DNA of 64,000 nucleotides from Microcystis viridis FACHB-1342 (GCF_014698335.1 NZ_JACJSV010000008.1:26993-90992); one strand, 5' to 3'; shown: positions 47,137 to 57,510, counted from the first letter of the stretch. Made by a program: numbers and translations. Notes: generated by a model not told the origin, from the letters alone.

Positions 47137-48091
47137 GGTGGTGATTCGGTAGTAGTGATGGCGGCTTAATCCTTTGCTTTGCTGTGCATTGTAGTCATGG
47201 ATAAAATACCAAAGGGTTCCCCAAGGTGATTCTCCATTTTTTTAGAGAAAGATAGACTCTCTCTCACCAGCCGAGAAATCCTTTGTCTAAAGGTATTATT
47301 TAATCTTTCAATATGATTAGTTTGACCAGTTTCTTTTCCGACTGGTCGATGACGTTTACTAGGAATTACTGTCTTATAGGACTCCCAAAAGTCTGTGTAA
47401 GCAACAGCACATTGTCGGTAAATATCGGGTAGGCTTGCCCAAAGTTTTTTGGCTGATTGACGACTCCTATCTCCGCGCATAGCAACCAATAATTTCCCTT
47501 GTTTTTCTATCAATTAACCGCCAAATATACACCTTGATTGTTTTAGAAAAAACAAAAGACCACATCTCATCACATTCTATAACTAATTTACCTTTTAGTT
47601 TGTCTGAAACCTTTATTTGACGGGGTACAGCCGCCAGTTTATTGTTGACATAATTTTGTAACCATGACCAACTTACCCCTGTTACTCTGGCAATTCCTCG
47701 CCAGGAAATTCGTTCGAGCAAGAGTTTATCAATTAATTGTTTGGTTTCGTCAGAGACGGTTTTATTAGTGGGATTGATCACAAACTGACGACCACATTCT
47801 TTACATTGACGTTTGGGTTTTCCATTATGAATAGAACCATTCTTAATCCTATGGTGAGAACCACAATTAGAACAGGGGAATAGAGGTGAACTAGGGGGGG
47901 ATTTTGTTCGGTGCTAGACTGATATTTGAGTAAGCCAGACAGAAGCCAGAAAAAGATATTTATCAGAAAAGTCATGATCAAGCTAGAGGTTTAAAGACTG
48001 ATCGGGTTCCAATTATTTTTATTCATAAATATTTTACACAATTCATACCAGGTAAGCAACAGAGCTACGCCACTACTACCGAATCATTACC
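47137..48091 (-). mobile_element. IS1-family insertion sequence, degenerate
   Basis: Terminal inverted repeats GGTGGTGATTCGGTAGTAGTG (47137-) and GGTAATGATTCGGTAGTAGTG (reverse strand from 48091) match at 19 of 21 positions and enclose a frameshifted IS1-type transposase. Length 955 bp. I find no convincing target duplication. About 120 bp between the transposase region and the right end carry no gene. Confidence 0.82.
47166..47880 (-). pseudogene. IS1-family transposase, broken by frameshifts
   Basis: Pieces of one protein lie in different frames: an InsA-like zinc finger (CSNCGSHHRIKNGS, then QCKECGRQFV) running into the helix-turn-helix and DDE start (LVIECDEMWSFV, DRKTREIIGCY); after a frame change near 47480 the main catalytic part (GDRSRQSAKKLWASLPDIYRQ, then KETGQTNHIERLNNTFRQRI); and after a second change near 47220 the C-terminus (LWYFIHDYNAQ) in another frame. 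No ATG precedes the zinc finger in frame. The two shifts and missing start mean it cannot make a normal transposase, although programmed frameshifting is known in IS1. Confidence 0.85.
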
Positions 48092-48303
48092 TTCTCGAGA
48101 AAAAAAACTGGAGCGAGCGCTTTTCGCCACCCCAGTGCTGTCACGGAATTCAATTCTGTATCTAAATTAACACATTATTGGCAGCAAGCATGATTAAGGA
48201 AATTGGAAATTTTTCCGAAAGGGGTTTTCAAAGGCTGTAACCTTGACTGACAGGGGATTTCGAGCCTGATAAGGCCAAAGTTTTTGGAGTCTATCCTCGA
48301 AAA

Positions 48304-49731
48304 TTAAACTTCGGCACTGAGATGTTCCCCCAGATGAACGGTTTTCACCCATTTTAAACGTTTAGGACGCAAAGCCATCCGGAGGCTGACACTGGGAATA
48401 ATAATAAACCAGTGCATCATATAAATCATGCCGCGAAGGGTTTGAGCAAGGATGTCTAAACCGAGAGCGAAAGTGAATTTTCTACCCGTATTGACTCGGA
48501 TTAATCCTGTCACCATCCCCCAGAGAGAAAGGGAAAGAGCCAAACCAGTTAAAGGAGTTAAAATCGGAGCTTGATGCTGGGTAATAGTGATTAAAAGATC
48601 GGGAATAGCGGCCGCAGGTAAGATATATTGAACGAGCAAAAAAGCAATTAAATCAAACTTTTTTGGCCAAGGCATGGGAGACTTTAAAATCGCTTTCCAA
48701 TAGTCGAGATAACGCTGAAAACCACCTTCGGCCCAACGATTGCGCTGATGCCATAAAGCGATCGCAGTTGTCACCCCTTCTTCTGCTACTGCGGGAAAAT
48801 TTAAGACATTAATTTTCCAATTATCGATATGGAGACGAATAGTTAAATCAAGATCGTCGGTGATCGTTTGTTCATTCCAACCCCCGCAACGATTTAAGGC
48901 ACTACGACGGACAAATTGACCATTTCCGCGCAATTCTCCGATCCCTCCCACTGCGATCCGTTGCTGTTGGAAACAGCTATCAAAGATCATTTCTACCGCT
49001 TGTCCTTTTGTCCAGAAGTTTTCGGCGGCATTGGCGATCGCTTTTCGCACCTGTACCGCACCCACTTCTCGATCGTCGAACATTGGGACCACATGACGCA
49101 GTAAATCCGAGGATAATCCCGCATCCGCATCGAATACGCCGATAATTTCCCCGTTAGTCAGGGATAAAACCTGATTCAAGGCGCCGGATTTGCCACCTCC
49201 AGCATTAGCAGGACGATGGAGAATTTTTAATTGGGGATATTCTAAAGCAAGGCGATCGAGAATTGCACCGGTGTTATCGGTGCTATAGTCATCGACGATC
49301 CAAACTTCTAACTTATCTTGGGGATAGTCTAGATGACAGAGATAATTAACCAGTTTCGTGATTACGGTTTCTTCATTTTTGGCCGCTACTAAGAGGGACA
49401 CCCTGGGGACAGAGGTTAAATCCTTATCCAGTAAGGGAATTGGCGGCGTTTCTGGTTTCGTGAACAGCAGCCGCAAAGCTTGCCCCGATAGTACCATAGT
49501 TAGGGCGATAATTGCCCAATAACCCCAACTCAGCCAATGAAGTCCGATAATTATTGTCCAGATCGCCATGAGGCTAAAAGCCGCTTTCTGTCTGCGTCCC
49601 GATCGGCCTTGAAAAATTTCGCTCCTAAATTCGTCCTCCTCATCTTCGGGATCGGACCAGTCAGATAGGAGGGAACCAATCGGGTCTAATTCTTCGTTAT
49701 CATCCTCTCGCGACCAATAATTTTCTGCCAT
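48304..49731 (-). CDS. mgdA: Family 2 glycosyltransferase, probable beta-monoglucosyldiacylglycerol synthase
   Basis: 475 residues. An acidic N-terminus and two transmembrane helices (about 50-90) precede a GT2 domain: SLLVAAKNEETVITKLV, the DxD region FDADAGLSSDLL, WIVDDYSTDNTG, and the processive-type motif HQRNRWAEGGFQRYLDYW. More membrane helices follow (about 350-450). The pattern, including GGIGELRGNGQFVRRSALNR, resembles the cyanobacterial enzyme (Synechocystis sll1377) that transfers glucose from UDP-glucose to diacylglycerol, the first step to thylakoid galactolipids. The assignment rests on remembered similarity; a polysaccharide synthase is the alternative. It is transcribed away from the desaturase gene. 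Confidence 0.75.
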   Translation of the reverse strand: MAENYWSREDDNEELDPIGSLLSDWSDPEDEEDEFRSEIFQGRSGRRQKAAFSLMAIWTIIIGLHWLSWGYWAIIALTMVLSGQALRLLFTKPETPPIPLLDKDLTSVPRVSLLVAAKNEETVITKLVNYLCHLDYPQDKLEVWIVDDYSTDNTGAILDRLALEYPQLKILHRPANAGGGKSGALNQVLSLTNGEIIGVFDADAGLSSDLLRHVVPMFDDREVGAVQVRKAIANAAENFWTKGQAVEMIFDSCFQQQRIAVGGIGELRGNGQFVRRSALNRCGGWNEQTITDDLDLTIRLHIDNWKINVLNFPAVAEEGVTTAIALWHQRNRWAEGGFQRYLDYWKAILKSPMPWPKKFDLIAFLLVQYILPAAAIPDLLITITQHQAPILTPLTGLALSLSLWGMVTGLIRVNTGRKFTFALGLDILAQTLRGMIYMMHWFIIIPSVSLRMALRPKRLKWVKTVHLGEHLSAEV

Positions 49732-49944
49732 AATCGACTCAGGTTAAGTAACTGTTCAAATAGAAGCTTATTTCTTGCTTTATCTTACCGAAAATTGTTA
49801 AAATTTTTAACGGAATCTTAAGTTTTTTTCGGGAAAGAAACCCCAGTTTTTCAGGCTATTGGTTCCTTTTACCCGATAAATGCGCTTTTTTGGGCTAAGA
49901 TTACTTTGTTTACATTCGTTGAGAAAATTTAACATTTATCCCCT

Positions 49945-51180
49945 ATGTCAAACCTGCTCCTCTGTGTCGGACTGATTTGTGGCTCAATTATTTGGGTGGA
50001 GATCGTGCGTGATTGCTATCATGCTCTGGCCCACCATTGGCAGCCCCTTTATCGTCTGCACGTCTGGCATCATCGGGTTTTTCGTCCCGATCTGTCGGTA
50101 ATGAGCGAGGAAATTTATCGTCGGGCCCACTGGTACAATGATGTACCGGAGGCCTTGGTTATGTTGGCTGCCAGTGTTTTACCGGTACTACTGGCCTACT
50201 CTTGGGGTTTCGATCGCCCTTGGTTGGGTTGGGTTGGCTCCCTTTATACTTTGACTTTTCTCAGTACGGCGATCGGTCGAGGTTTAGGGATCGCCAATCT
50301 GGAGGAATTAACCGATTTAACCCATCGTCCGGGGCAATTTGAGAGTTTCCCCGCTCAATGGCGCGTTAATCGTACTTACCACTGGCGACACCATTTTGAT
50401 AACCAAAAGGCTTATTATTGTGGAACTTTCACCTTTATGGATAAATTGATGGGGACGGCACTTTCTCTCAAGGGTAAAACGATCGCCATTACCGGAGCGA
50501 ATGGAACTTTAGGGCGATCGCTGTTAAAGTACCTACAACTGAAGGGAGCCAAGGTAATCGCGCTCACTTCTGGGGAGAATGCGATCGCTATTGAAATTAA
50601 CGGCGAATCAGTACCTGTAAAAACCGTACAATGGCAAATCGGTGAAGAAACGCAACTTGAGGACCTATTTAAGTCTGTAGATATACTGATTTTAAATCAT
50701 GGCGTTAATGTCCACGGCCAAAGAACCCCAGAAGCGATCGAATTAGCCTACCAAGTGAACACTTTTTCCGTCTGGCGTTTAATGGAATTATTCTTCAAAA
50801 CTGTCCGCACTAACGAGCAAATTGCCCGCAAGGAAGTCTGGGTGAATACCTCGGAAGCAGAGGTTAATCCTGCCTTTAGTCCCCTCTACGAACTCAGTAA
50901 ACGAGCGATCGGTGATATGATTACCCTGCGTCGTTTAGATGCCCCCTGTGTGGTAAGAAAGCTAATTCTTGGCCCTTTTAAGAGTAATTTAAATCCTGTG
51001 GGTATTATGTCCGCCGATTGGGTGGCTAAACAGATTATCAAGGCGGTACAAAGGGATAGCCGCAATATTATTATTACTATTAATCCCTTGACTTTTATCA
51101 CCTTCCCAATTAAAGAATTCTCTGTTTCTACCTACTTAAAACTATTTACTCGTTCCCCAAAAAAACAGAAAAATCCCTAA
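49945..51180 (+). CDS. Bifunctional sterol desaturase-like/short-chain dehydrogenase
   Basis: 411 residues, two fused parts. Residues 1-172 resemble fatty-acid hydroxylase or sterol desaturase proteins, with His-rich metal motifs (HALAHHW, HVWHHRVF, HWRHHF) and hydrophobic helices. Residues 174-411 are a short-chain dehydrogenase with TGANGTLGRSLLKYL and an active-site-like YELSKRA (Y-x-x-x-K is here YELSK). This fusion is known in cyanobacterial annotations. The substrate is unknown, probably a lipid or terpenoid. It is convergent with the following alcohol dehydrogenase-like gene, 10 bp apart. Confidence 0.86.
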   Translation: MSNLLLCVGLICGSIIWVEIVRDCYHALAHHWQPLYRLHVWHHRVFRPDLSVMSEEIYRRAHWYNDVPEALVMLAASVLPVLLAYSWGFDRPWLGWVGSLYTLTFLSTAIGRGLGIANLEELTDLTHRPGQFESFPAQWRVNRTYHWRHHFDNQKAYYCGTFTFMDKLMGTALSLKGKTIAITGANGTLGRSLLKYLQLKGAKVIALTSGENAIAIEINGESVPVKTVQWQIGEETQLEDLFKSVDILILNHGVNVHGQRTPEAIELAYQVNTFSVWRLMELFFKTVRTNEQIARKEVWVNTSEAEVNPAFSPLYELSKRAIGDMITLRRLDAPCVVRKLILGPFKSNLNPVGIMSADWVAKQIIKAVQRDSRNIIITINPLTFITFPIKEFSVSTYLKLFTRSPKKQKNP

Positions 51181-51190
51181 CTATTTATCC

Positions 51191-52135
51191 TTAATCGGGG
51201 ATCAGGACTATTTTTCCGCGCACTCTTTCCGATTCACTATAATTATGAGCTTCTACCACCTGGGAAAAAGTATAGGTGCGATCGATTCTAACAGTTAATT
51301 TACCCGATTCGATCGCTTCTTTGAGAAATTGCCAGTCGGACGCTTGTGCTTGAGCAAAAAATATCAGTTTCCCTTTTTGGGGCAACCAAGCACCGAGATA
51401 ATTTAGGAAGATAATTCCGGGATTTGGGAGGGTGGTTATATAGGTGCCTTGGGGTTTTAAAAGCTGACGACAGTGCCAAAAAGAAGACTTAGCCACAGCA
51501 TCGAAGATTATATCATATTTCTGCTCGGTTTTTCTCCAATCTTCTTGAGTATAATCGATAACTTTATCTGCTCCTAAAGAGGTGACATAATCGATATTTT
51601 TACTACTACAAACTCCATCCACTTGCGCGGAGAAAATTTTTCCTATCTGCACAGCAAAACTACCCACTCCTCCCGATGCACCATTAACTAAAATCCGATT
51701 TCCTGCTTGAATATTGCCAAAATCTCGCAAGACTTGCAAAGCGGTAGAAGCAGCTAAAGGAGTGGCGGCAGCTTCAATAAAACTCTGATTATGCGGTTTT
51801 TTAACTAAGAGGGAAGCGGGAATAATTGCATATTCAGCATAGGTTTTACCGGGCAATTGATTGAGAAAACCAAAAACCTCATCTCCGATCTGAAATTGTT
51901 CCACCTGACTACCTTTTTCAACGATAATTCCACTATAATCAAAACCTAATTGCAGGGGAAATTTATTACCTGTGGCTATTTTGAGCATCCCCCGACGAAT
52001 CTTCCAATCAATCGGATTAATTCCCGCTGCCATAATCTTAATTAAGACTTCTTTCCCTTGGGGAATTGGCTTTTCTATGTCTGTGTATTGGAGAACATTA
52101 CTATCGCCATAGCGATTAATGATAATAGCTTTCAT
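51191..52135 (-). CDS. NADP-dependent quinone oxidoreductase/alcohol dehydrogenase-like protein
   Basis: 314 residues of the MDR superfamily without zinc ligands. The N-terminal GroES-like fold (MKAIIINRYGDSNVLQY, AAGINPIDWKIRRG, LGFDYSGIIVEKG) is followed by a Rossmann domain with the nucleotide motif NGASGGVGSFAVQIGK. The ATG at 52135 (MKAIII) is chosen over a longer in-frame start. It probably reduces quinones or enals with NADPH. Co-transcribed with the small membrane protein 2 bp upstream. Confidence 0.9.
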   Translation of the reverse strand: MKAIIINRYGDSNVLQYTDIEKPIPQGKEVLIKIMAAGINPIDWKIRRGMLKIATGNKFPLQLGFDYSGIIVEKGSQVEQFQIGDEVFGFLNQLPGKTYAEYAIIPASLLVKKPHNQSFIEAAATPLAASTALQVLRDFGNIQAGNRILVNGASGGVGSFAVQIGKIFSAQVDGVCSSKNIDYVTSLGADKVIDYTQEDWRKTEQKYDIIFDAVAKSSFWHCRQLLKPQGTYITTLPNPGIIFLNYLGAWLPQKGKLIFFAQAQASDWQFLKEAIESGKLTVRIDRTYTFSQVVEAHNYSESERVRGKIVLIPD

Positions 52136-52137
52136 AA

Positions 52138-52524
52138 TTAAGAAAAAAGTTGGTAAAATAGTAAAGGAGCAAAAGTAATGATCAAGAGAACAAAAATCCA
52201 AACTCGTCCCGCTAAAAGATTATAATCTTGCCCTAATCTTGACCAAGAGTGACCGGCGATAAAATGGCCGAACAGAAATTCAAAACCCACTGTTAATAGT
52301 AACCAAATTAAACCGATGGTAATTGCTTGACCGGACGATTCTAGACCCCAAAAATAGACAAGAGTGCCAATATAAAGACTAAAAAAGAGGATTCCTGTCA
52401 GGGTAGAAATTTGATGAGCGCGTAGTTCATCGAGATATTTTCCGTAGGTGCTTTCCCTGAGAATACCGTTACTAATTCCTATTACGATCATCGGGAGCCA
52501 TAGAATAATGTAGCGACTAATCAT
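52138..52524 (-). CDS. Small membrane protein of unknown function
   Basis: 128 residues with four transmembrane helices (IILWLPMIVIGISNG, LTGILFFSLYIGTLVYFW, ITIGLIWLLLTVGFEFLFGH, VWIFVLLIITFAPLLFYQL) and a short loop containing SWSRLGQDYN. I do not assign a family. It ends 2 bp before the start of the oxidoreductase gene on the same strand, so they are co-transcribed. Confidence 0.78.
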   Translation of the reverse strand: MISRYIILWLPMIVIGISNGILRESTYGKYLDELRAHQISTLTGILFFSLYIGTLVYFWGLESSGQAITIGLIWLLLTVGFEFLFGHFIAGHSWSRLGQDYNLLAGRVWIFVLLIITFAPLLFYQLFS

Positions 52525-52965
52525 AAGTTGTTGGTTTAGAACTCGCTCTAATTGGATTATATACCGCAGCTGCTCTGGGCAAATCTCTCAAGGCAAGAGA
52601 AAAAGACAAAAATTGCATTTATCCCATTAATTGACCATTTTTCTAGTTACGGTGTTTCTCATAAAGATGAAGCATAAACTGATCGGGTATCGTCTCGGAG
52701 TCTCACCAAAACGAAAACCTCATACCTCACCATTAAGATAACTGCTATAAGTAAGGACAGGGGTGACAGTAGGGTAAATTGTTAAATTTTTTGCTAATTC
52801 AGCTAAATCATCCGAAAAATGTCACACTAGAGGTAGAGGAGCGTCAACTATCAATCATCAGCTTTCAGCAATTTTTGGCTATTTCCCCGGGGTATTGCTG
52901 GCAGCCGATGGGAAAAAAGATTAACTTCAACCCTGACGTTATCTGCTATCGAGGAGGCTAATTCT
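52525..52965. repeat. 441-bp intergenic region with a dispersed element copy
   Basis: Bases 52648-52745 are a diverged copy of the 97-bp element in the orientation of 17036-17134 (ending CATTAAGATAACTGCT). The short open frame at 52779-52961 has no ribosome-binding site and looks spurious. The promoter of the stress-protein gene must lie here. Confidence 0.7.
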
Positions 52966-53496
52966 ATGGATAATACGGAAACAATCTCAGTCGATCGGGA
53001 TACCAACAAACTCTATAATAAAATTCTCGTGGCTGTGGATTATCAAGATCCCACTCCAGAGGTTTTGAATACGGCTATTCTCTTAGCGAAAACCTACGCT
53101 AGTGAGTTGCGAATTGTTTATAGTATGTCTCAACCTTTGACTCCCTACACGGAAACTTTTATTTATGGTAATCTGATCGGTTATGGTGGCGGTTATCCCC
53201 CCGATATGATCGCCTTAGAACAACAAATCACCGAAGAAATGCAAGCGGAATTACAAGCTTGGTTAAACGGTTTAGTTGATCGAGCTAAGGAAGATAATAT
53301 CACGGCCAAGGCTGATTATTATATCGGTGATCCGGGGCAGAAAATTTGTCAAGTTGCCCAGCAGGAGGGGATAGATTTAATTATTGTTGGTCGTCACGGT
53401 CGATCGGGTTTATCTGAGTTAATCTTAGGTAGTGTCAGTAATTATGTGGTACATCATGCTCCCTGTTCAGTTTTGGTAGTACAAATTACTCATTAA
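52966..53496 (+). CDS. Universal stress protein (UspA family)
   Basis: 176 residues. USP fold with NKILVAVDYQDPTPEVLNTA at the N-terminus and the ATP-binding motif GRHGRSGLSELILGSVSNYV (G-2x-G-9x-G(S/T)), followed by HAPCSVLVVQ. This is a better match to the ATP-binding type than the one at 2459. A long middle segment (YIGDPGQKICQVAQQEGIDLI) is present. GAGGAGG precedes the ATG at 52966. Its 3' end overlaps comEC by 11 bp, tail to tail. Confidence 0.92.
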   Translation: MDNTETISVDRDTNKLYNKILVAVDYQDPTPEVLNTAILLAKTYASELRIVYSMSQPLTPYTETFIYGNLIGYGGGYPPDMIALEQQITEEMQAELQAWLNGLVDRAKEDNITAKADYYIGDPGQKICQVAQQEGIDLIIVGRHGRSGLSELILGSVSNYVVHHAPCSVLVVQITH

Positions 53497-55645
53497 TTAG
53501 AAAGGGTTGAAATCCATTTTTTGCTGTCCATTGAATCGCTCCATCTCTCCCGGTCCAGTAAGTCTTAATCCGGGCCTTTCTCAGTTGATTTTTGGCATTG
53601 CGGGAGAGATTGTTAGTGACAGCGATCGCTGTTTGTGGTCGAATTGACTCTAGCCATTGTTTATCTAGATTGCTTCCCTGCCATAATAACACTAGGGGGC
53701 TGAATTCTTGGGATAAATTAACGGGAATTTTCGGGTTGACAATCCATAGCCAAGATTGATTTTTTACCTGAAATTTAAATAAATTTTTCTCGAGCAATTG
53801 TCCAGTAATTTCACCAAGATTAAATTTTTCTAACTGGGATAAATTAATAGTTTTTTTGATCGGTATGCTCTGACTGATAGTTGAGAATTGCGCCGAATTA
53901 TTGACGGTTATTGCTCTTTGTATTTGATTAATTCCCTCCTGTCGCAAAAAAGGCAAAACTGTATAACGTGCTGTTGCGGGTTCCTCCCCATTAATTAAGA
54001 GAGTATTTCCTCGATTTTGAATAATGATTACCGGTTGCGATTTGGTGGCTAAAACTGTCACCTGAGTTAAAGTTAAATGTTGATAAATAATCGGTATTAA
54101 AATTAAAGTGAGGATAAATAAACCAACTAAATGCCACCGTTGACGAAACCAGAGATTGCAGCAGATTAAGGTAAGGCAAATATAAATAATTAACATCACT
54201 CCTAAAGATAATTTACCCGTGGAGTAGGTACTAAAAGGAAGCAGACTAAAAAAGTTGGTAATTTGCAGTAATAACTTGAGAGGGTAATAGAGAATACTAG
54301 CGCCGATACTGCCCAAAGGGGGATAAATTAAGCCTAAAAAAGCAGTAAAAACTCCTCCTAAACTAATTAGGGTAATTAGGGGAGTTGTGATAATATTAAT
54401 GGGGATATTATAAAGAGCGATCGAGTTAAACGTAAACATTAATAAAGGCATAGTCCAGAGAGTGGCAGCTAGACTAATAGCTATAGGTTCAGCGATTAAA
54501 TTAGGGAAATAGTCAATTTTATTTTTCAGTAAAGGAACGGTAATAATTAATCCCAAAGTCGCTAAAAAGCTTAACTGAAATCCTAAATCCCAAATCCAGA
54601 GAGGCTGCCATAATAATAGAATTGTAGCCGCTAGTAATAGGGAGCCTAAACTATTAACTTGTCGATTATAAAGCAGACCGATTAATGCCCCAATTCCCAT
54701 CAAAATCGCCCGCATAACTGAAGGTTGTAACCCTGTTAAGGTGCCGTAAATTATTAAGATAGTAACGGCAATAATAAACTGTTTTTTGGGGGATAAATTG
54801 CGAGTAATAGTTAAAACAAATCCCAACAAAATAGCCACATGAAAGCCAGAAGCTGCTAAAATGTGAGCTAATCCAGTTTTAATAAATAAATCTGTGATTT
54901 TTGCTGGCAAATTAACCGCTTGTCGTCCGAGGGTAATGGAACTTAATAAAGTCCCTTTTTCTTGGCCTAGTCCTTGAATTTGTGCCTCAACAATGCGCTG
55001 ACGAATCTGCCAAACTCCCCAAGTCGGTGATTTTTTATCAATAATTATTTCCCCTTTTAAACCAGCAAAAGCACCCTGACGCGCTAGATAATTAGCAAAG
55101 TCAAAAGCACTGGGATTATTGGCACGACGGGGACGATAAAGTAATCCTTTAACTGTTATTTCTTGTCCGGGATAAACCTGATTTTCTGCTAGATTTGGTA
55201 GAGTAACGTAGAGTTTACCCTCGGATTTTTTTGTGGGTAAATTCTTGAGGCTAAATTCTTTTACTTCTAACCAAAATTGTAAATTTTCTCGGCGATTGAG
55301 ACGGATTTCTGATATAATACTCCCCGTGATTTTAATAGAGTTAACTACATTATTTTTTAAAAGATGACTGATATCGTTTGCGCTGGGGTAAGGAGTGCGA
55401 ATTTCTAGATAAACAACGGCAAATATAGCTATTAATCCCGCTATCAGCCAAATTTTTTTCGGGGGACTTTGCCACCAAAAACGACGGATAAAAATTGTGG
55501 TTAACGTGGTAATTAGACTAAGAATAACAATTCTAATTATCACTTCTTGCCATCGGTTTAACTGGGGACTAAAATCTACCAGACCTGTAGATAATAATCC
55601 CAGAATATAGGCTAAACCAAGAATAACACTATTAGGGCGATTCAT
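53486..55645 (-). CDS. comEC: ComEC/Rec2 family DNA-uptake channel protein
   Basis: 719 residues from ATG 55645. N-terminal membrane helices, an OB-fold soluble segment (about 100-200) and the Competence domain (LAHILAASGFHVAIL, then GLQPSVMRAILMG) are present, with many transmembrane helices between 240 and 510. The C-terminal beta-lactamase-like part is short and lacks the metal-binding HxHxDH motif (it ends GRDGAIQWTAKNG). ComEC carries transforming single-stranded DNA through the inner membrane, so natural competence is possible. No other com genes are nearby. Confidence 0.9.
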   Translation of the reverse strand: MNRPNSVILGLAYILGLLSTGLVDFSPQLNRWQEVIIRIVILSLITTLTTIFIRRFWWQSPPKKIWLIAGLIAIFAVVYLEIRTPYPSANDISHLLKNNVVNSIKITGSIISEIRLNRRENLQFWLEVKEFSLKNLPTKKSEGKLYVTLPNLAENQVYPGQEITVKGLLYRPRRANNPSAFDFANYLARQGAFAGLKGEIIIDKKSPTWGVWQIRQRIVEAQIQGLGQEKGTLLSSITLGRQAVNLPAKITDLFIKTGLAHILAASGFHVAILLGFVLTITRNLSPKKQFIIAVTILIIYGTLTGLQPSVMRAILMGIGALIGLLYNRQVNSLGSLLLAATILLLWQPLWIWDLGFQLSFLATLGLIITVPLLKNKIDYFPNLIAEPIAISLAATLWTMPLLMFTFNSIALYNIPINIITTPLITLISLGGVFTAFLGLIYPPLGSIGASILYYPLKLLLQITNFFSLLPFSTYSTGKLSLGVMLIIYICLTLICCNLWFRQRWHLVGLFILTLILIPIIYQHLTLTQVTVLATKSQPVIIIQNRGNTLLINGEEPATARYTVLPFLRQEGINQIQRAITVNNSAQFSTISQSIPIKKTINLSQLEKFNLGEITGQLLEKNLFKFQVKNQSWLWIVNPKIPVNLSQEFSPLVLLWQGSNLDKQWLESIRPQTAIAVTNNLSRNAKNQLRKARIKTYWTGRDGAIQWTAKNGFQPFLINE

Positions 55646-55698
55646 AGAAATTTTTGTCAAAGAATTTCAGAATTAGCGAGCATTATTTTTACCTAATA

Positions 55699-57510
55699 TC
55701 AGCGAAAATCGAGATTAAAAAGTAACTTAGCATAAACACGATGGGGATCGTTAAATGTAGGTAACTTTAATAATTCCTGCTGAAAATTTTGCCATTCCTG
55801 CGTCAAAGGATGATTATTTTTAGTGAGAGGAGGAAGATAGGTTTGCAAGAAATTAGAGAAAAGTTCTTCTTGCCAACTTTGCGATCGAGGATATTCTTGA
55901 AGACTCCAATCATCCCCTAATTTAGCTGTTTTGGCCGCATATTGTACTGCCACTTCTAGACCACCAATTTGATCAACTAAACCAATTTTAACCGCATCTT
56001 TTCCCGTCCAGACACGACCTTGGGCCACAGTTCTAACCTTGTCTGGGGATAATTTTCGCCCCTGGGCCACCGTCTCGATAAATAAATCATAGAACCGATT
56101 AACTGCCGCTTGATAAATTTCTAATTCTTGGGGATTTTTCGGTCTGGTAATAGTAGATATATCGGCTAATTCTCCAGTTTTCACTGTATCCCAATCGATG
56201 CCATTATTATTAGCAATCTTCTGGATATTTAACAATAATCCAAACACACCGATGGAACCAGTAATTGTATCATTATCGGCAAAAATTCTTTGACCCCCCA
56301 TGGCGATCCAATAACCCCCAGAAGCTGCCACATCACCCATAGAAATAATTACCGGTTTTTTCGCATCTAAACGCTTAATTTCCCGCAGAATCACCTCAGA
56401 AGCGGTGGCACTTCCCCCCGGACTATTAATCCGCAAAACTACCGCTTTCACCTCCTCCTTCCCCTGTAATTTTCGCAGTTCCTTCGCCAATTTATCCCCA
56501 CCGATTTGGCCTCTATCTCCCTGACCTTCTACGATTGTCCCTTCTGCATAAACTATCGCTATTTGATTGCTACTATTTTCCTCCTCATCGAGAGAACTGG
56601 CATAATTAGCTAAAGAAATTTGCGAAAAAGAGCCAGAATTTTCCTCCTCATTAGTTTTATTTTTTGCTTCTCCTGTCAACTCTTTAGCCAAAACAATTAC
56701 TCGATCTAAATAGGCCACTTCATCAACAAAACCCGCCTTTTTCGCTGTGGTTGCTTCCAGAATACCTTGAGTATCAGAAATAGTTTGCACCTGTTGGGGG
56801 GTTAAATTGCGACTTTTGGCCACTGTGGAACTATAATTAGACCAAATTGTATCGAGTAGGGTTTGCAGCTGCTGACGATTCTGGACACTTAAATCCTGAC
56901 GCGTATAGGGTTCCACTGCACCTTTAAAAGAACCCACTTTTACCACTTGCACCCCCACACCATACTTTTCTAGTGCATCGGCAAAAAAGGTTTGTTGACT
57001 ACTTAAACCATTAATTTCCATTCTCCCCACGGGATTAATAATCACCGTTTCAGCAACGGAAGCGAGATAATATTCCTTTTCCGTCCATTCCATATCGTAG
57101 GCGATAATTTTTTTACCCGATTGGCGAAATTTTGCCAAAGCTTGCCGCACTTCCGTCAGGGTAGCATAGCCATATTCACCGATATTGTCGCGACCATAGA
57201 GTAACAGACCGACAATGTTATCATCAAGGGCGGCCTTTTCGATCGCCGCTATCACCTGTCGCAAATTTAAAGTGGTCGTACTCTCACCGGTCAAACTATC
57301 GGCTAAACTGGAACTAGGAGGAGCATCGCTGATATTGGTGGCCAAGTTAAAAACTAAGACCGATTTTTCCTTAACTGAGGAGCTATCGCTAGAAATAAGC
57401 AAGGAAAGCAGTAAAAATGCTAATCCTCCCACACCTAAGACCGAAAATGCCAATAATCCCAGTAAAGTTCCCAAGCAACTAGCGAAAGTTTGTTTAAAAA
57501 ACTGGCCCAT
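55699..57510 (-). CDS. sppA: Signal peptide peptidase SppA (protease IV)
   Basis: 603 residues, the long two-domain type. One N-terminal membrane helix (GTLLGLLAFSVLGVGGLAFL), then two S49 domains. The catalytic Lys is in VVKVGSFKGAVEPYTRQD and the nucleophile Ser in GDVAASGGYWIAMG; INSPGGSATASEV is also conserved. It degrades cleaved signal peptides in the membrane; in cyanobacteria SppA proteins have also been linked to antenna changes under high light. It is monocistronic behind comEC. Confidence 0.94.
   Translation of the reverse strand: MGQFFKQTFASCLGTLLGLLAFSVLGVGGLAFLLLSLLISSDSSSVKEKSVLVFNLATNISDAPPSSSLADSLTGESTTTLNLRQVIAAIEKAALDDNIVGLLLYGRDNIGEYGYATLTEVRQALAKFRQSGKKIIAYDMEWTEKEYYLASVAETVIINPVGRMEINGLSSQQTFFADALEKYGVGVQVVKVGSFKGAVEPYTRQDLSVQNRQQLQTLLDTIWSNYSSTVAKSRNLTPQQVQTISDTQGILEATTAKKAGFVDEVAYLDRVIVLAKELTGEAKNKTNEEENSGSFSQISLANYASSLDEEENSSNQIAIVYAEGTIVEGQGDRGQIGGDKLAKELRKLQGKEEVKAVVLRINSPGGSATASEVILREIKRLDAKKPVIISMGDVAASGGYWIAMGGQRIFADNDTITGSIGVFGLLLNIQKIANNNGIDWDTVKTGELADISTITRPKNPQELEIYQAAVNRFYDLFIETVAQGRKLSPDKVRTVAQGRVWTGKDAVKIGLVDQIGGLEVAVQYAAKTAKLGDDWSLQEYPRSQSWQEELFSNFLQTYLPPLTKNNHPLTQEWQNFQQELLKLPTFNDPHRVYAKLLFNLDFR

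Noticed and set aside
52779..52961. 60-codon open frame before the second universal stress protein
   Set aside because: No ribosome-binding site, no recognisable features, and it lies where the promoter of the next gene is expected.
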